From the NCBI GenBank assembly GCA_019057795.1, contig JAHLWS010000056.1:1-64000 (forward strand): a stretch of DNA of 64,000 nt, given 5' to 3'. The stretch is from Promethearchaeota archaeon (GTDB lineage Archaea; Asgardarchaeota; Lokiarchaeia; Sigyniarchaeales; SOKP01). How positions within the stretch are numbered: the first letter of the stretch is position 1; the number at the start of each line of letters is the position of its first letter. This document shows, piece after piece, positions 37,550 to 46,814 of this stretch. Below the pieces are notes generated by a model. That model had not been told where the DNA came from. It saw nothing but the letters and a program-made list of their open reading frames with translations, and did no database searches. The translations under genes and the position numbers were made by a program.

Positions 37550-37726
37550 ATGCAAAAAAGAGTAAAAATCACTATGTTGGATATAAATAGAGAGAAAAAA
37601 AGAGTGAGAGCGAAAAAAGCTTTAACGGCTTATAAACCCCAGCTACCTGATTTAATAATGGAATCAAATACATTTGAGCCCTCAAGATACTTAATTTTTC
37701 GATTTATTTTGCCCTATCTTGCATGA
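37550..37726 (+). CDS. possible 58-residue basic protein
   Basis: A short frame starts at ATG 37550 and has a strongly basic N-terminal half (REKKRVRAKKALTAYKPQ) and a hydrophobic end. No family recognised and no clear ribosome-binding site. It could equally be chance, since the region is otherwise AT-rich intergenic DNA. Confidence 0.25.
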   Translation: MQKRVKITMLDINREKKRVRAKKALTAYKPQLPDLIMESNTFEPSRYLIFRFILPYLA

Positions 37727-37864
37727 GACTTTGGATTTCTAATCTTTGAAAATAAAATATATCAGAACCAATAAAACATATTCCGATATAGTAATAGGAA
37801 AAATAAAATCTCAATTTAAAAATTTATAGATGATTTTATATTTTAATTAAAACATTATGTTATT

Positions 37865-38260
37865 ATGGATAAAGATATTAAACAATCAATTGAGGAATTT
37901 TTAGAATTAATAAAATAGGAAAAAATTTATCCCAGAATTGAATTTATCGTATTGTATGGTTCTTCTTTGAGTGATTATTTTTATAAAGATAGTGATATTG
38001 ATATTTGTATATATATCGAAGATGAAAAAAAGGAATTGGCTAAAATACGCTTAAATTTATTGAAAAAATTAGATGAGAAATTTGATATTCAAATATTTCA
38101 ATTACTTCCTATTTATGTCCAAGTTGAAATACTTAAAGGTAAATTTCTTTATATGAGGGATGAATTTAAGGTATACAAAATTGCGAATGATATTATTGAA
38201 GAATTTGAAGCTTTTTATCCCTTTTACTTAGATTATATTAATGAGGGAAAGAAGAGTTAA
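37865..38260 (+). pseudogene. MNT-type nucleotidyltransferase with in-frame amber codon
   Basis: The frame begins at ATG 37865 (MDKDIKQSIEEFLELIK), is stopped by a TAG at 37916, and then continues without further stops to 38260. The part after the stop has the polymerase-beta-like motif VLYGSSLSDYFYKDSDIDI (GSxxx...SDIDI) of minimal nucleotidyltransferases, antitoxins that work with HEPN toxins. No HEPN gene is adjacent. No ATG lies between the stop and the GSS motif, so a working start would have to be TTG at 37952, inside the motif. The gene is probably inactivated. Confidence 0.65.
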
Positions 38261-38276
38261 TACGAATTTAAGTTTA

Positions 38277-38371
38277 TTAAGCTTCTTTTTTAGTTAAGCT
38301 TGACCACCGAACTTCCTTTACTCCGGTCTTCAATGCAATATTATTAAGTTTCTCTACTTCTTCTTTACTCA
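38277..38371 (-). pseudogene. C-terminal relic of a glycyl-radical-enzyme activase
   Basis: The minus-strand frame reads MSKEEVEKLNNIALKTGVKE, then VRWSSLTKKEA and a stop. It matches the last 31 residues before the tail of the activase at 39253-40218 (MTKDEMDDFVELAKKIGVKN, then AQWSGLTKKEV) residue for residue in spacing. The frame continues upstream into the hydrolase gene in another frame and has no radical SAM domain. It is the stub of a second activase or of a duplication. Confidence 0.6.
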
Positions 38372-38380
38372 TCAAAGCTA

Positions 38381-39205
38381 TTAATTCAAATGTTTCTTTA
38401 AAAAGTTCCACATGATTTCATTAGTTTTTTCTGGTGCTTCAATAATGAACGCATGTCCAATGCCCTCAAGCACTTCGAAAGTTGAGTTTGGAATTTTTTG
38501 ATGCATAAATTCTGATTCTCTCAGATTATCTTTATCTCTGGATCCTACTATTATCAAAGTTGGCTGTGTAATTTTATGTAATATCTCTCGTGTATCATAA
38601 CCCTTCATTGCTGTCCATTGGTTGACATAATCTTGATACCGGGGAGGGTCCTTTACGTGAGCAAGTAAACCCATATCATTTTTATATAATTCAAATAATT
38701 CTTTGTCTGTCTTCAATTTTTTTCTAAAAGAGGGTGAGAACATATTACGAATCGCTATTTGGATTATCTCTTCTGGAGTAGCGTTCTTAAAAAATTGATC
38801 AAGTAATTTAAGTTGTTGATCGAATTCAACAGGAGGCATATAAGTAGCAGTTCCAAATAGCATTAAGCTTTTAACTAAATGGGGATATTTTAAGGCGAAA
38901 GATTGAGCAATAGCACCTCCATTACTAAAACCACATATATGGATCGGTTCTTGAATGTTTAGATACTTCAGTAAATCCTTAGTATCCTCCACGAAAGTGT
39001 CCACCGTATAAGGGTCATCTGGTCTTGAACTTTTTCCTACTCCTCGATTATCTAATGCAATAACGGTCATTTTTTGTCTAAAAAATGGTATCTGGAAGTT
39101 CCAACTTTCTAATTTACAACAGTATCCGTTGAATAATATGAGAGGTTCTCCTTCTCCTTCCTTTATGTAATTAATTTTGATGTTTCCTTTCTCAAATATT
39201 GGAAT
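38381..39205 (-). CDS. alpha/beta-fold hydrolase with non-ATG start
   Basis: An alpha/beta hydrolase with nucleophile elbow GFSNGG, catalytic Asp in VGSRDKDNL and His in GIGHAFI. The first ATG (39070) would begin at the DNRGVGKSS strand and lose the first strands and oxyanion region. Upstream the frame stays open and encodes KINYIKEGEGEPLILFNGYC, clearly the family N-terminus, up to an ATT at 39205 right after a TAA. Either ATT is the start or an original ATG has mutated. From 39205 the protein has 275 residues, normal for the family. Substrate unknown. Confidence 0.75.
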   Translation of the reverse strand: MPIFEKGNIKINYIKEGEGEPLILFNGYCCKLESWNFQIPFFRQKMTVIALDNRGVGKSSRPDDPYTVDTFVEDTKDLLKYLNIQEPIHICGFSNGGAIAQSFALKYPHLVKSLMLFGTATYMPPVEFDQQLKLLDQFFKNATPEEIIQIAIRNMFSPSFRKKLKTDKELFELYKNDMGLLAHVKDPPRYQDYVNQWTAMKGYDTREILHKITQPTLIIVGSRDKDNLRESEFMHQKIPNSTFEVLEGIGHAFIIEAPEKTNEIMWNFLKKHLN

Positions 39206-39252
39206 TTAAAACCACCTTCACAATCTTTAATAAAATAATTAAGGAAAAATAT

Positions 39253-40218
39253 TTAACATTTTGGTCTGAAAACTTCTTTTTTTGTTAATCCAGACCACTG
39301 AGCGTTTTTAACGCCAATTTTCTTAGCAAGTTCAACAAAATCATCCATTTCGTCTTTTGTCATAAGCTGAAAGTCCTTTAGGGGCCAATCCATATCTAAT
39401 CTTTCGTACTTTGCAGTACACAAGTTATTGAAACTTAATAAATCCCATCTTTCGGGAATGTTATGTAATTTATTTGCAATAAATTCTCCAATACCCTTAA
39501 TATTTTCTTCTGTGGCGGTATAATTTGGGATAATTGGCGTTCGAACCCAAAGCTTTTTACCGTTATTTTTTACATAATTCGAAATCCAAATAGCATTTTC
39601 TAAAACGAGGTCGTTTGGAACTCCAGTAAATTCTTCATGCTTGTCAGAATTAATCTCTTTTATATCTAGAAGGACTAAGTCAACATGAGGAAGTAATTTT
39701 TCGTAAATTTTCTTGGAAGCGTATCCACACGTATCTAAAGCCGTTGATATCCCGTTTTCTTTGCATTTTTTCAAAAAATCTAAGATAAAATCTGATTGGA
39801 GCGTTGGTTCGCCGCCTGAAACCGTTATTCCGCCATGAGATTGTGTGTAGTAGACTTTATCTTTTTGTATTTCGTAATATAAATCCTCTAAAAGCCATAA
39901 CTCTCCAAACATATGTAAAGCAGTGCTGGGGCATTCTTTTGAGCAATCTCCACAACTATTGCACTTTTCTCTATCAATATGCATCCCATCCTCATCGAGA
40001 AATAATGCCCCTTGCTGACATGTTTCAATACAGATTTTACATCCGATGCATTTATGTTTAAACCATTCCAATTGCGGCTTTTTTAGAATTGATTCGGGAT
40101 TATGACACCAGATACATTTTAATGGACATTGTTTAAAGAAAACCGTTGTTCTAATACCGGGGCCATCTTCGGTACTCATTTTTTGTATCTGGAAAATTAG
40201 GGCTTCAGATTCTGCCAT
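39253..40218 (-). CDS. glycyl-radical-enzyme activating protein (radical SAM)
   Basis: A 321-residue activase of the PflA/GD-activase type. The radical SAM motif is C31, C35, C38 (QCPLKCIWC), followed by an inserted ferredoxin domain with two [4Fe-4S] sites (CIGCKICIETC and CNSCGDCSKEC). The SAM-binding GGEPTLQ motif comes next. It abstracts a hydrogen from the conserved Gly of its partner enzyme. The only glycyl radical enzyme in the window is at 46815-49316, on the same strand but 6.6 kb upstream, with other genes between. The start (MAESEALIFQIQKMSTEDGPG) is typical. Confidence 0.93.
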   Translation of the reverse strand: MAESEALIFQIQKMSTEDGPGIRTTVFFKQCPLKCIWCHNPESILKKPQLEWFKHKCIGCKICIETCQQGALFLDEDGMHIDREKCNSCGDCSKECPSTALHMFGELWLLEDLYYEIQKDKVYYTQSHGGITVSGGEPTLQSDFILDFLKKCKENGISTALDTCGYASKKIYEKLLPHVDLVLLDIKEINSDKHEEFTGVPNDLVLENAIWISNYVKNNGKKLWVRTPIIPNYTATEENIKGIGEFIANKLHNIPERWDLLSFNNLCTAKYERLDMDWPLKDFQLMTKDEMDDFVELAKKIGVKNAQWSGLTKKEVFRPKC

Positions 40219-40359
40219 GATTATTAGGTTTTACAGCTAACTTTTAAATTATAGAAGCCTTGAAGCTACTTTAATTTTATTAAATGTAAAAAATATAAGA
40301 GATTTTAGGAATCATATGAATTAATTAAAACAGAGAAAAATTAAAAAAACAAAAGGATT

Positions 40360-41421
40360 TTATTTTAAATAGCCATAAGCGCTTTTAATCCGTTTTTCTG
40401 CGTCCTCTACAATTTCATCGACTATTTTCTTAACGGTTTTTAAACTGTTTATGACACCTATGCTCTGACCTAAAAGAACAGCCCCGGTATTAATATCTCC
40501 TAAATATGCCGCTTCATATTTCCTTCCTTCTTCTATTATGTCTTCCATCGACATTTCTGCTTCTTCGGCCATTTTTGTTTCCTTATCAGATACAAGACCG
40601 TGGTGTAATGAATATTCATTTCTCCAAAGCCGTATAGGTCCCAAAGCGCCAGTTGCTAGGATTGTATCCTGAGCTTTAGCGGAAGGAACAACACTTTTGT
40701 AGGTTCCATCGAATTCGCTCTCGTTAGAAGCAATAAACCTGGAACCCATTGCTACGGCTCCAGCTCCCATAGCCAAAGCGGAGGCTAACCCATCCCCAGT
40801 GGCAAATCCACCACAGGCCACTACAGGTACCTCTGGATGTTTTTGGAGAACCTGTTGTAATAATACTAAAGTGCTGACTTTTTCATAAGATTGATGACCT
40901 CCACCTTCCCCACCAGAAACTACTAGACCGTCGACATTTGAAGCAACACATTTATCTGCAAGCCATAACGCGGGAGCTACGTGAAAATGTTTGATCTGAG
41001 ATCCGCTTTCTTTTAGTCTTTGGAAGGGTTTAGATTGCGGTAGAGTTTTTGAAGAACCAGCGCTGGTAATTGCGTACACACATTGTTCTCTTAATTTTGG
41101 GTTTTTCATAATGAATCTAGGAATATCTTTAGCGAGCCCTGAAGCAGCCATTTCTCTTCGCGAAGTCCTAATGTTAAAACCAAAAGGCTTATCTGTGTGT
41201 TCGACAACATATTCCATATTTTTTTTCATTATGCCGACTGGCTCTCTTCCAGCCTCATAATCTGAGATTAAAGCAGTATGGCTTAACACGCCCAGACCAC
41301 CCGCCTCAGATAAGGCAATCGTCAATTCAGTTGTATAGAAGGGCCCCATCGGGGCAGCTATTATTGGATGCTTAATACCAAGCATCTTGGTTATGTTTGT
41401 TTCCAATACCATATACATCAC
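40360..41421 (-). CDS. nitronate monooxygenase/2-nitropropane dioxygenase-family FMN enzyme
   Basis: The 353 residues form an FMN TIM barrel with full family motifs: PIIAAPMGPF, GGLGVLSH, VSGGEGGGHQS with the catalytic His, and VVACGGFATGDG, then ALAMGAGAVAMGSRFI. It oxidises alkyl nitronates, or, in some members, reduces enoyl-thioesters. Its place next to the activase, on the same strand with a 141-bp gap, makes an acyl-chain role imaginable. It differs from the paralogue at 33989 in keeping the GGH motif. Confidence 0.87.
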   Translation of the reverse strand: MMYMVLETNITKMLGIKHPIIAAPMGPFYTTELTIALSEAGGLGVLSHTALISDYEAGREPVGIMKKNMEYVVEHTDKPFGFNIRTSRREMAASGLAKDIPRFIMKNPKLREQCVYAITSAGSSKTLPQSKPFQRLKESGSQIKHFHVAPALWLADKCVASNVDGLVVSGGEGGGHQSYEKVSTLVLLQQVLQKHPEVPVVACGGFATGDGLASALAMGAGAVAMGSRFIASNESEFDGTYKSVVPSAKAQDTILATGALGPIRLWRNEYSLHHGLVSDKETKMAEEAEMSMEDIIEEGRKYEAAYLGDINTGAVLLGQSIGVINSLKTVKKIVDEIVEDAEKRIKSAYGYLK

Positions 41422-41480
41422 TTAGTATAAAATTTGAAATATTTTAATTTATTATTAATCTAAGTTATATATTAATATTC

Positions 41481-43796
41481 ATGAAATTTCTGGTTAACAA
41501 TGATAAAACTATGAATGAAAATAGAATCGACAACTTTGGTAATGAGATAAAAGTCATAAAAACTGGTTGCTGTCATGATTGTGGAGGACGATGTGTCTTA
41601 AGAGCTCATGTAAAAGACGGAAAGATCATACGTTTTGAAACAGATAATGACGAAGAACCACAAATACGAGCATGCATGAGAGGAAGGGCATATAGACAGC
41701 GCGTTTATTCTCCTGATCGCCTTAAATATCCTCTTCAGCGAATTGGAAATAGAGGAGAAGGAAAATTTGAACGAATTAGTTGGGATAAAGCACTAAATAT
41801 TGTTGCGGCTAAACTCAAAGAGACTAAACAAAAACACGGCAATTCTGCCATCCTTCTAGTTCCTGGAAGTGGAAATCAAGGTATGTTGCATGGATATTTG
41901 CCAGTAGGATTGATGTTGAATCTGTTTGGAGGATACACGCGGCTATGGGGCGCACCATCCTACGAAGGTGCTCTCTTTGGCTCTATGGCTACTTACGGAA
42001 CGATAACAACTGGTAATGCTCGCGAGGATCTTTTAAACACGCATTTGCTGATCATGTGGGGCTGGAATCCAGCAAATACCATATGGGACCCTGGAACAAG
42101 TTTAATGTTAGCAAGAGTTAAAGAAAAAGGCATCAAAATTATTGTTATCGACCCAATATTTACCGATTCAGCAGCCATTTTTGCTGATCAATGGATACCT
42201 ATTAGGCCAGGCACAGATACTGCAATGCTCCTTGCGATGGGTTATACAATAATCAATGAAAATCTCCAAAATCACTCTTTTATTAACAAATTTACTATTG
42301 GCTTTGATGAGTATAAAAAATACATTCTGGGGGAGGAAGATGGAATTGCAAAAACTCCAGAATGGGCAGAAATAATTACTAAAGTTCCAGCAGACATTAT
42401 TAAGAGTTTGGCGAGAGAATATGCTAAGGCTAAACCCGCAACTCTTATAGCCGGATGGGGACCAGCTCGCACAGCTTTTGGAGAAATATATTCCAGAGCA
42501 GCAAATATATTATGTATAATAACAGGCAATATAGGAATTAATGGAGGATACGCCTCTGGTTTTATGAGAGCTTATTCTAGTCGGGAATCAGTTATGTCCA
42601 AGAACAAGAAAAAAATAGGACCTATTAAACCAGATCAAGAGAAACCAAAGAAACTACGACCTCAAGATAATCCAGTAGACTTTGGAGCTCCTCCAAGGAA
42701 GGATAGTCTCTATAAATTAAGAGGTGGTACAAATCCAGCAAGTACGCGAATTCATTATAACTATTATTACGATGCCATACTCAAAGGTAAGGAGGGGGGC
42801 TACCCCGCTGATTTAAAGTTTGCATATGTAGTAGCTTCAAATTGGTTAAATCAATATGGAAACATCAATAAGGGAGTCGAAGCTTTAAAAACCCTTGATT
42901 TTATAGTTGTTCAAGATCAATTTTTAACACCAACAGCTAAATTTGCTGATGTAGTTTTACCTGTAAATACATTTATGGAACGAAATGATATTGCTGTTCC
43001 TTGGTTAGGATCGCCATATTATATTTATCTAAATAAAGCAATCGAATCCCTTTATGAAAGTAAATCTGATCTAGAAATAGCTCGAGAATTATCAAAGAAG
43101 TTAGGACTCGATCCTGGATTACTCAACTTCGAGGAGGATCAGTTTTTACGAGTACTTTCATCCCCTCGGAAAGATATTAAAAGTTATGCAAAGATGAAAA
43201 AAGATGGATATTATAAGGTAAAGGTTAAGGAGCCTTTTATTGCGTTTAAGAAACAAATTGAAGATTCTGAAAATAATCCGTTTCCTACATTGTCAGGTAA
43301 AATTGAAATTTTCTGTGAACATATTGCAGAAAAAAATAACCCCCTCATGCCGCCTATTCCAAAATATATGAGTCATGAAGAACATTATGATTCACCAAAA
43401 GCTAAGAAATATCCTCTGCAACTTATTACACCTCATAATAAACGACGTACCCATTCAAGTCTACAGAACATACCTTGGCTAAAGGAAATAGAACCTCATT
43501 GTGTTTGGATCAACCCGATTGATGCCATGAAAAGAAATATCGAAGAGGAAGATATGGTTGATGTATATAATGATCGGGGGAGAGTTAGAATTATTACTAA
43601 GGTAACTGAGCGTATAATGCCTGGTGTTGTCTGTATTCATCAAGGCGAATGGTATAATCCTAATGAAGATGGAGTTGATATTGGGGGTTCTGCCAATACA
43701 TTAACTCAAGATGGTCATTCACCTGGAGGAGCTTTTCCACTAAATAGTTCTCTAGTAGAAATCGAATTATTTTCTAAAAACCAAATGGAGGAATAA
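41481..43796 (+). CDS. molybdopterin oxidoreductase, DMSO-reductase family catalytic subunit
   Basis: A 771-residue Mo/W-bisPGD enzyme. Near the N-terminus C31, C34, C38 and C65 fit the [4Fe-4S] site of the family. The pterin-binding segments include SWDKALNIV, GWGPARTAFGE and TGNIGINGGYASG. The end (IHQGEWYNPNEDGVDIGG, then NTLTQDGHSPGG) is like anaerobic DMSO reductase DmsA. No Tat signal is visible, so it is probably cytoplasmic. It is followed two bases later by a ferredoxin subunit, but no membrane anchor (DmsC) is present. The substrate is not determined by sequence. First gene of a four-gene operon. Confidence 0.9.
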   Translation: MKFLVNNDKTMNENRIDNFGNEIKVIKTGCCHDCGGRCVLRAHVKDGKIIRFETDNDEEPQIRACMRGRAYRQRVYSPDRLKYPLQRIGNRGEGKFERISWDKALNIVAAKLKETKQKHGNSAILLVPGSGNQGMLHGYLPVGLMLNLFGGYTRLWGAPSYEGALFGSMATYGTITTGNAREDLLNTHLLIMWGWNPANTIWDPGTSLMLARVKEKGIKIIVIDPIFTDSAAIFADQWIPIRPGTDTAMLLAMGYTIINENLQNHSFINKFTIGFDEYKKYILGEEDGIAKTPEWAEIITKVPADIIKSLAREYAKAKPATLIAGWGPARTAFGEIYSRAANILCIITGNIGINGGYASGFMRAYSSRESVMSKNKKKIGPIKPDQEKPKKLRPQDNPVDFGAPPRKDSLYKLRGGTNPASTRIHYNYYYDAILKGKEGGYPADLKFAYVVASNWLNQYGNINKGVEALKTLDFIVVQDQFLTPTAKFADVVLPVNTFMERNDIAVPWLGSPYYIYLNKAIESLYESKSDLEIARELSKKLGLDPGLLNFEEDQFLRVLSSPRKDIKSYAKMKKDGYYKVKVKEPFIAFKKQIEDSENNPFPTLSGKIEIFCEHIAEKNNPLMPPIPKYMSHEEHYDSPKAKKYPLQLITPHNKRRTHSSLQNIPWLKEIEPHCVWINPIDAMKRNIEEEDMVDVYNDRGRVRIITKVTERIMPGVVCIHQGEWYNPNEDGVDIGGSANTLTQDGHSPGGAFPLNSSLVEIELFSKNQMEE

Positions 43797-43798
43797 TT

Positions 43799-44362
43799 AT
43801 GACTCAATATGGATTTTATTTTGATCAAACAAGATGTATAGGATGTCACACCTGCGCGGTTGCTTGCAAAGATTGGTATGATATTAACGCAGGACCGGTA
43901 AATTGGATACGAGTAAAGGAAATTCTTAAAGGGAAATATCCAGAATTAAAGATGGCATATATTTCGATTGCTTGTAATCATTGTGCTGATCCTCCTTGTG
44001 TAAAAGCATGCCCAACAAATGCAATTAGTAAAAGAGAAAAGGATGGAATAGTAATCGTTAATTCAGAGAAATGTTTGGGATATAAAGAATGTGGTGCGAA
44101 ATGCTTAAAAGTCTGTCCATGGAATGCCCCTCAATTTTTAAACCAAGAAAATGCTAAGATGGAGAAATGTAATCTTTGCTTTGAGAGGGTGGAAAAGGGA
44201 AAACAAGCTATTTGTGTAGAAGCTTGCCCCATGTTTGCTCTTGATGTGGGTCCAATTGAGGAACTAAAACAAAAATATATTTATAACAAGGAAGCTGAGG
44301 GTTTTAATTCTAATGACAAATATAAACCCTCAATAATATTTAACCCAAAAAAATTTTCCTAA
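43799..44362 (+). CDS. four-cluster ferredoxin subunit (DmsB-type)
   Basis: The 187 residues hold four ferredoxin cluster motifs: CIGCHTCAVACKD, CNHCADPPCVKACP, then CGAKCLKVCP, and CNLCFERV with CVEACP. This is the DmsB/NrfC/HybA electron-transfer subunit pattern. It carries electrons between the molybdoenzyme and an unknown partner. The gene starts two bases after the catalytic subunit stop, so the two are translated together. A YKECGAKC stretch stands where a normal third CxxC motif would be, a small irregularity. Confidence 0.92.
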   Translation: MTQYGFYFDQTRCIGCHTCAVACKDWYDINAGPVNWIRVKEILKGKYPELKMAYISIACNHCADPPCVKACPTNAISKREKDGIVIVNSEKCLGYKECGAKCLKVCPWNAPQFLNQENAKMEKCNLCFERVEKGKQAICVEACPMFALDVGPIEELKQKYIYNKEAEGFNSNDKYKPSIIFNPKKFS

Positions 44363-44446
44363 GGTCATACATGCGTAATTTAATTAACTAAATTACAATT
44401 CTTCAAATATCTAGTGTAATTCTTTATTATAAGATAATATTAAAAA

Positions 44447-45736
44447 TTGAATGGTGAATTGAAATTGAAAGAGGTTTGGTTAATTGATTATGCTCGTACT
44501 GCATTTTCTCGATCAAGACCAACTCAACCTGAGAGGGATGTTTTTGGTGAGATTAGAGGAGATGAACTCCTTGCTGAATTACTAATAAAATTTTTTGATG
44601 GTAAATTAGCAGATAAAGGAATTGAAAAAAAAGATATGGATGAAGTATCAATAGGTGTTGCTGCTGGGGTATTGGAAAATTGGACTTATGGAGGCCGTGG
44701 CCCTCTTTTTTTAGCAGGATTTCCCTACGATGTTCCATCGTTCTTCATCGATAGACAATGTGCTTCTGCAGGTTCGGGAATGCATGTGGGAATTATGGAA
44801 ATTATGACAGGTCATAGTAAAAGCGTATTAGCTACTGGTTTTGAACACATGACGCGCGTTCGAGGTAAAGGTACAGATCCAAATTTATCAACAGCGAATA
44901 AGAAAAGTAAGTTTTATAGACCCGATTTAGACTTGGGAACTTTGTTTAACATGCTCCAAACAGCTCAAAAACTATACGAAGAAGAAGTTCCTACATTTAC
45001 TAAAGAACACTTAGATAAGTTTGGCGTGAGAAGCCACAATTTAGCTGTCAAGAATCACGAAGAAGGATGGTTTAAAGGTGAAATCATACCAATAGAAGGG
45101 CATGCTCCTGGCAATGTTGAAGAGAAAATGATTATAGATAGAGATATGAACGCAAGAAAGTCTACATTAGAAGCAGTATCTCAATTACGTCGTATATCCC
45201 AACCTTTTTTCTTAGAAAAAAATGGGGGAAAACAAGGATATATAAAAAGAGAAGGCACAGAGGAAGGTGTAATAACTGCTGGAAATTCATCGCCCTTAAA
45301 TGCGGGAGCTACAGCAGCCGTTCTTATGGAAGCTGAAGAGGCTAAGAAAAGGGGAATCGAACCAATGGCAAAAATTGTATCAATTGGATGGGCGGGCGTT
45401 GACCCTACAGTAATGGGGCGAGGGCCAGTTCCAGCAACTCAAAAAGCGTTAAAATATGCGGGAATGTCTGCTGATGATATTGAATACTGGGAAATTAACG
45501 AAGCTTTTTGTATCGTTGCGTTAAATTGTATGGATAAATTTGATATACCCGAAGAAAAAGTTAACATCATGGGAGGGTCTACTGCTATTGGTCATCCACT
45601 AGGATCAACAATGGTACGATTAACAGGAACATTAGCGAGAATTTTAAAAGATAAAAAAGCTCAGTATGGTATTGCTAATGCTTGTGTCGGAGGCGGCCAA
45701 GGCGTTGCAACAATAATTGAGAATTTAGATGCTTAG
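44447..45736 (+). CDS. thiolase (acetyl-CoA acyltransferase)
   Basis: A 429-residue thiolase. The nucleophile Cys is in DRQCASAGSG (C105), EINEAFCIVALN is present, and the other catalytic residues are in GHPLG and NACVGGG. It condenses or cleaves acyl-CoAs. Start codons are all TTG: 44447, 44459 and 44465; GGTGA at 44453-44457 sits best for 44465. It follows the ferredoxin subunit by 85 bases and precedes the reductase by 20, so belongs to the plus-strand operon. Together with the 4-hydroxybutyryl-CoA dehydratase gene it suggests C4 acyl-CoA turnover. Confidence 0.92.
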   Translation: MNGELKLKEVWLIDYARTAFSRSRPTQPERDVFGEIRGDELLAELLIKFFDGKLADKGIEKKDMDEVSIGVAAGVLENWTYGGRGPLFLAGFPYDVPSFFIDRQCASAGSGMHVGIMEIMTGHSKSVLATGFEHMTRVRGKGTDPNLSTANKKSKFYRPDLDLGTLFNMLQTAQKLYEEEVPTFTKEHLDKFGVRSHNLAVKNHEEGWFKGEIIPIEGHAPGNVEEKMIIDRDMNARKSTLEAVSQLRRISQPFFLEKNGGKQGYIKREGTEEGVITAGNSSPLNAGATAAVLMEAEEAKKRGIEPMAKIVSIGWAGVDPTVMGRGPVPATQKALKYAGMSADDIEYWEINEAFCIVALNCMDKFDIPEEKVNIMGGSTAIGHPLGSTMVRLTGTLARILKDKKAQYGIANACVGGGQGVATIIENLDA

Positions 45737-45756
45737 AATAAAGGGATGAAAGATAC

Positions 45757-46800
45757 ATGGCTAATCCAAATATTTTATTCTACGGTGCAGGTGCTATTGG
45801 TAGTACTCTTAGCGGATGGCTAAGTGAACATTATGAAAACGTTTATGTTTTAGCCAGAGGAGAAAATGCTGAAGTCATAAAATCAAAGGGATTGACTTTA
45901 TATGAAATAGATAAAACAAAGTCAAAAACTATTCCATTAAAGATAATAACCAACGTAAATAACCTTAAGCAATTTGATATAATAGTTATCACTGTAAAAA
46001 ATTATGATCTTGAGGAAGTTGCTAAAGATATATATGAAAAGTTAGGTGATAAGCCTATAATTGTGGGTTTGCAAAATGGTATTGAAAACCAAAAGATATT
46101 ACCCAAGTATTTTTCAAAGATTATTTATGGAGTAATTGTATGTTCAGCTTGGTATGATGAACCAGGAATTTTTGGAAATCGAGGAAAAGGACAAATTCTA
46201 TTGGGGACAACGAATAACGAAAATCAAGAAATATTGGAGCAAGTAAGGGATATTCTGGCTCTTGGCTTTCCTACTAAAATAACGAGACGATATAATGATG
46301 CAGCCCACTCTAAACTAATCTTAAATATAATAAATTCAATTTTTACTATAATAAGTAAGGAGAATTTAACTATTGATGATAAATTTAAGATCTGGAAAAT
46401 TTTTGTATCTTCCTTTTTAGAAGGAGTAGAAGTATTAAAAAAAGCAGGATATAGAGAACAAAAACTTAAAGGATTACCTTCATGGAGAACAATTGAATTC
46501 GCACAAAATTTAGAAAAAAAAATGGCTCTCGATTCTTTTGAGGAAAGTATGAAATTTTCTTGGCTCAACAGTATGGCACAAGATATGGTTCTCCTAAAAA
46601 GACAGAAATCAGAAATTGATACATTAAATGGGTATTTTATAGAATTAGCAGATAAGTTTGAGTTAGAGGTTCCATTTAATCGTACTCTCTATGATCTTTG
46701 TAAAAAACAGTTTAAGAAAGTTCCTTTTAAGCCACTACATGTTGATATAGTATGGAATAAACTCAATGAAAATTTAAAAGAGAAATTAAAGTTAGATTAG
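45757..46800 (+). CDS. ketopantoate reductase-family oxidoreductase
   Basis: The 347 residues follow the PanE/ApbA fold: N-terminal NADPH motif GAGAIGSTLSG, then VLARGENAEVI, a central ITVKNYDLEE strand, VGLQNGIENQ, and an all-helical C-terminal domain with the conserved Lys (AAHSKLILNIINS). The family reduces 2-ketopantoate for CoA synthesis, but many members have other 2-oxo or 3-oxo-acid substrates. The position at the end of an operon with thiolase favours a link to CoA metabolism, without proof. Confidence 0.85.
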   Translation: MANPNILFYGAGAIGSTLSGWLSEHYENVYVLARGENAEVIKSKGLTLYEIDKTKSKTIPLKIITNVNNLKQFDIIVITVKNYDLEEVAKDIYEKLGDKPIIVGLQNGIENQKILPKYFSKIIYGVIVCSAWYDEPGIFGNRGKGQILLGTTNNENQEILEQVRDILALGFPTKITRRYNDAAHSKLILNIINSIFTIISKENLTIDDKFKIWKIFVSSFLEGVEVLKKAGYREQKLKGLPSWRTIEFAQNLEKKMALDSFEESMKFSWLNSMAQDMVLLKRQKSEIDTLNGYFIELADKFELEVPFNRTLYDLCKKQFKKVPFKPLHVDIVWNKLNENLKEKLKLD

Positions 46801-46814
46801 TCAAAAAAACAATA

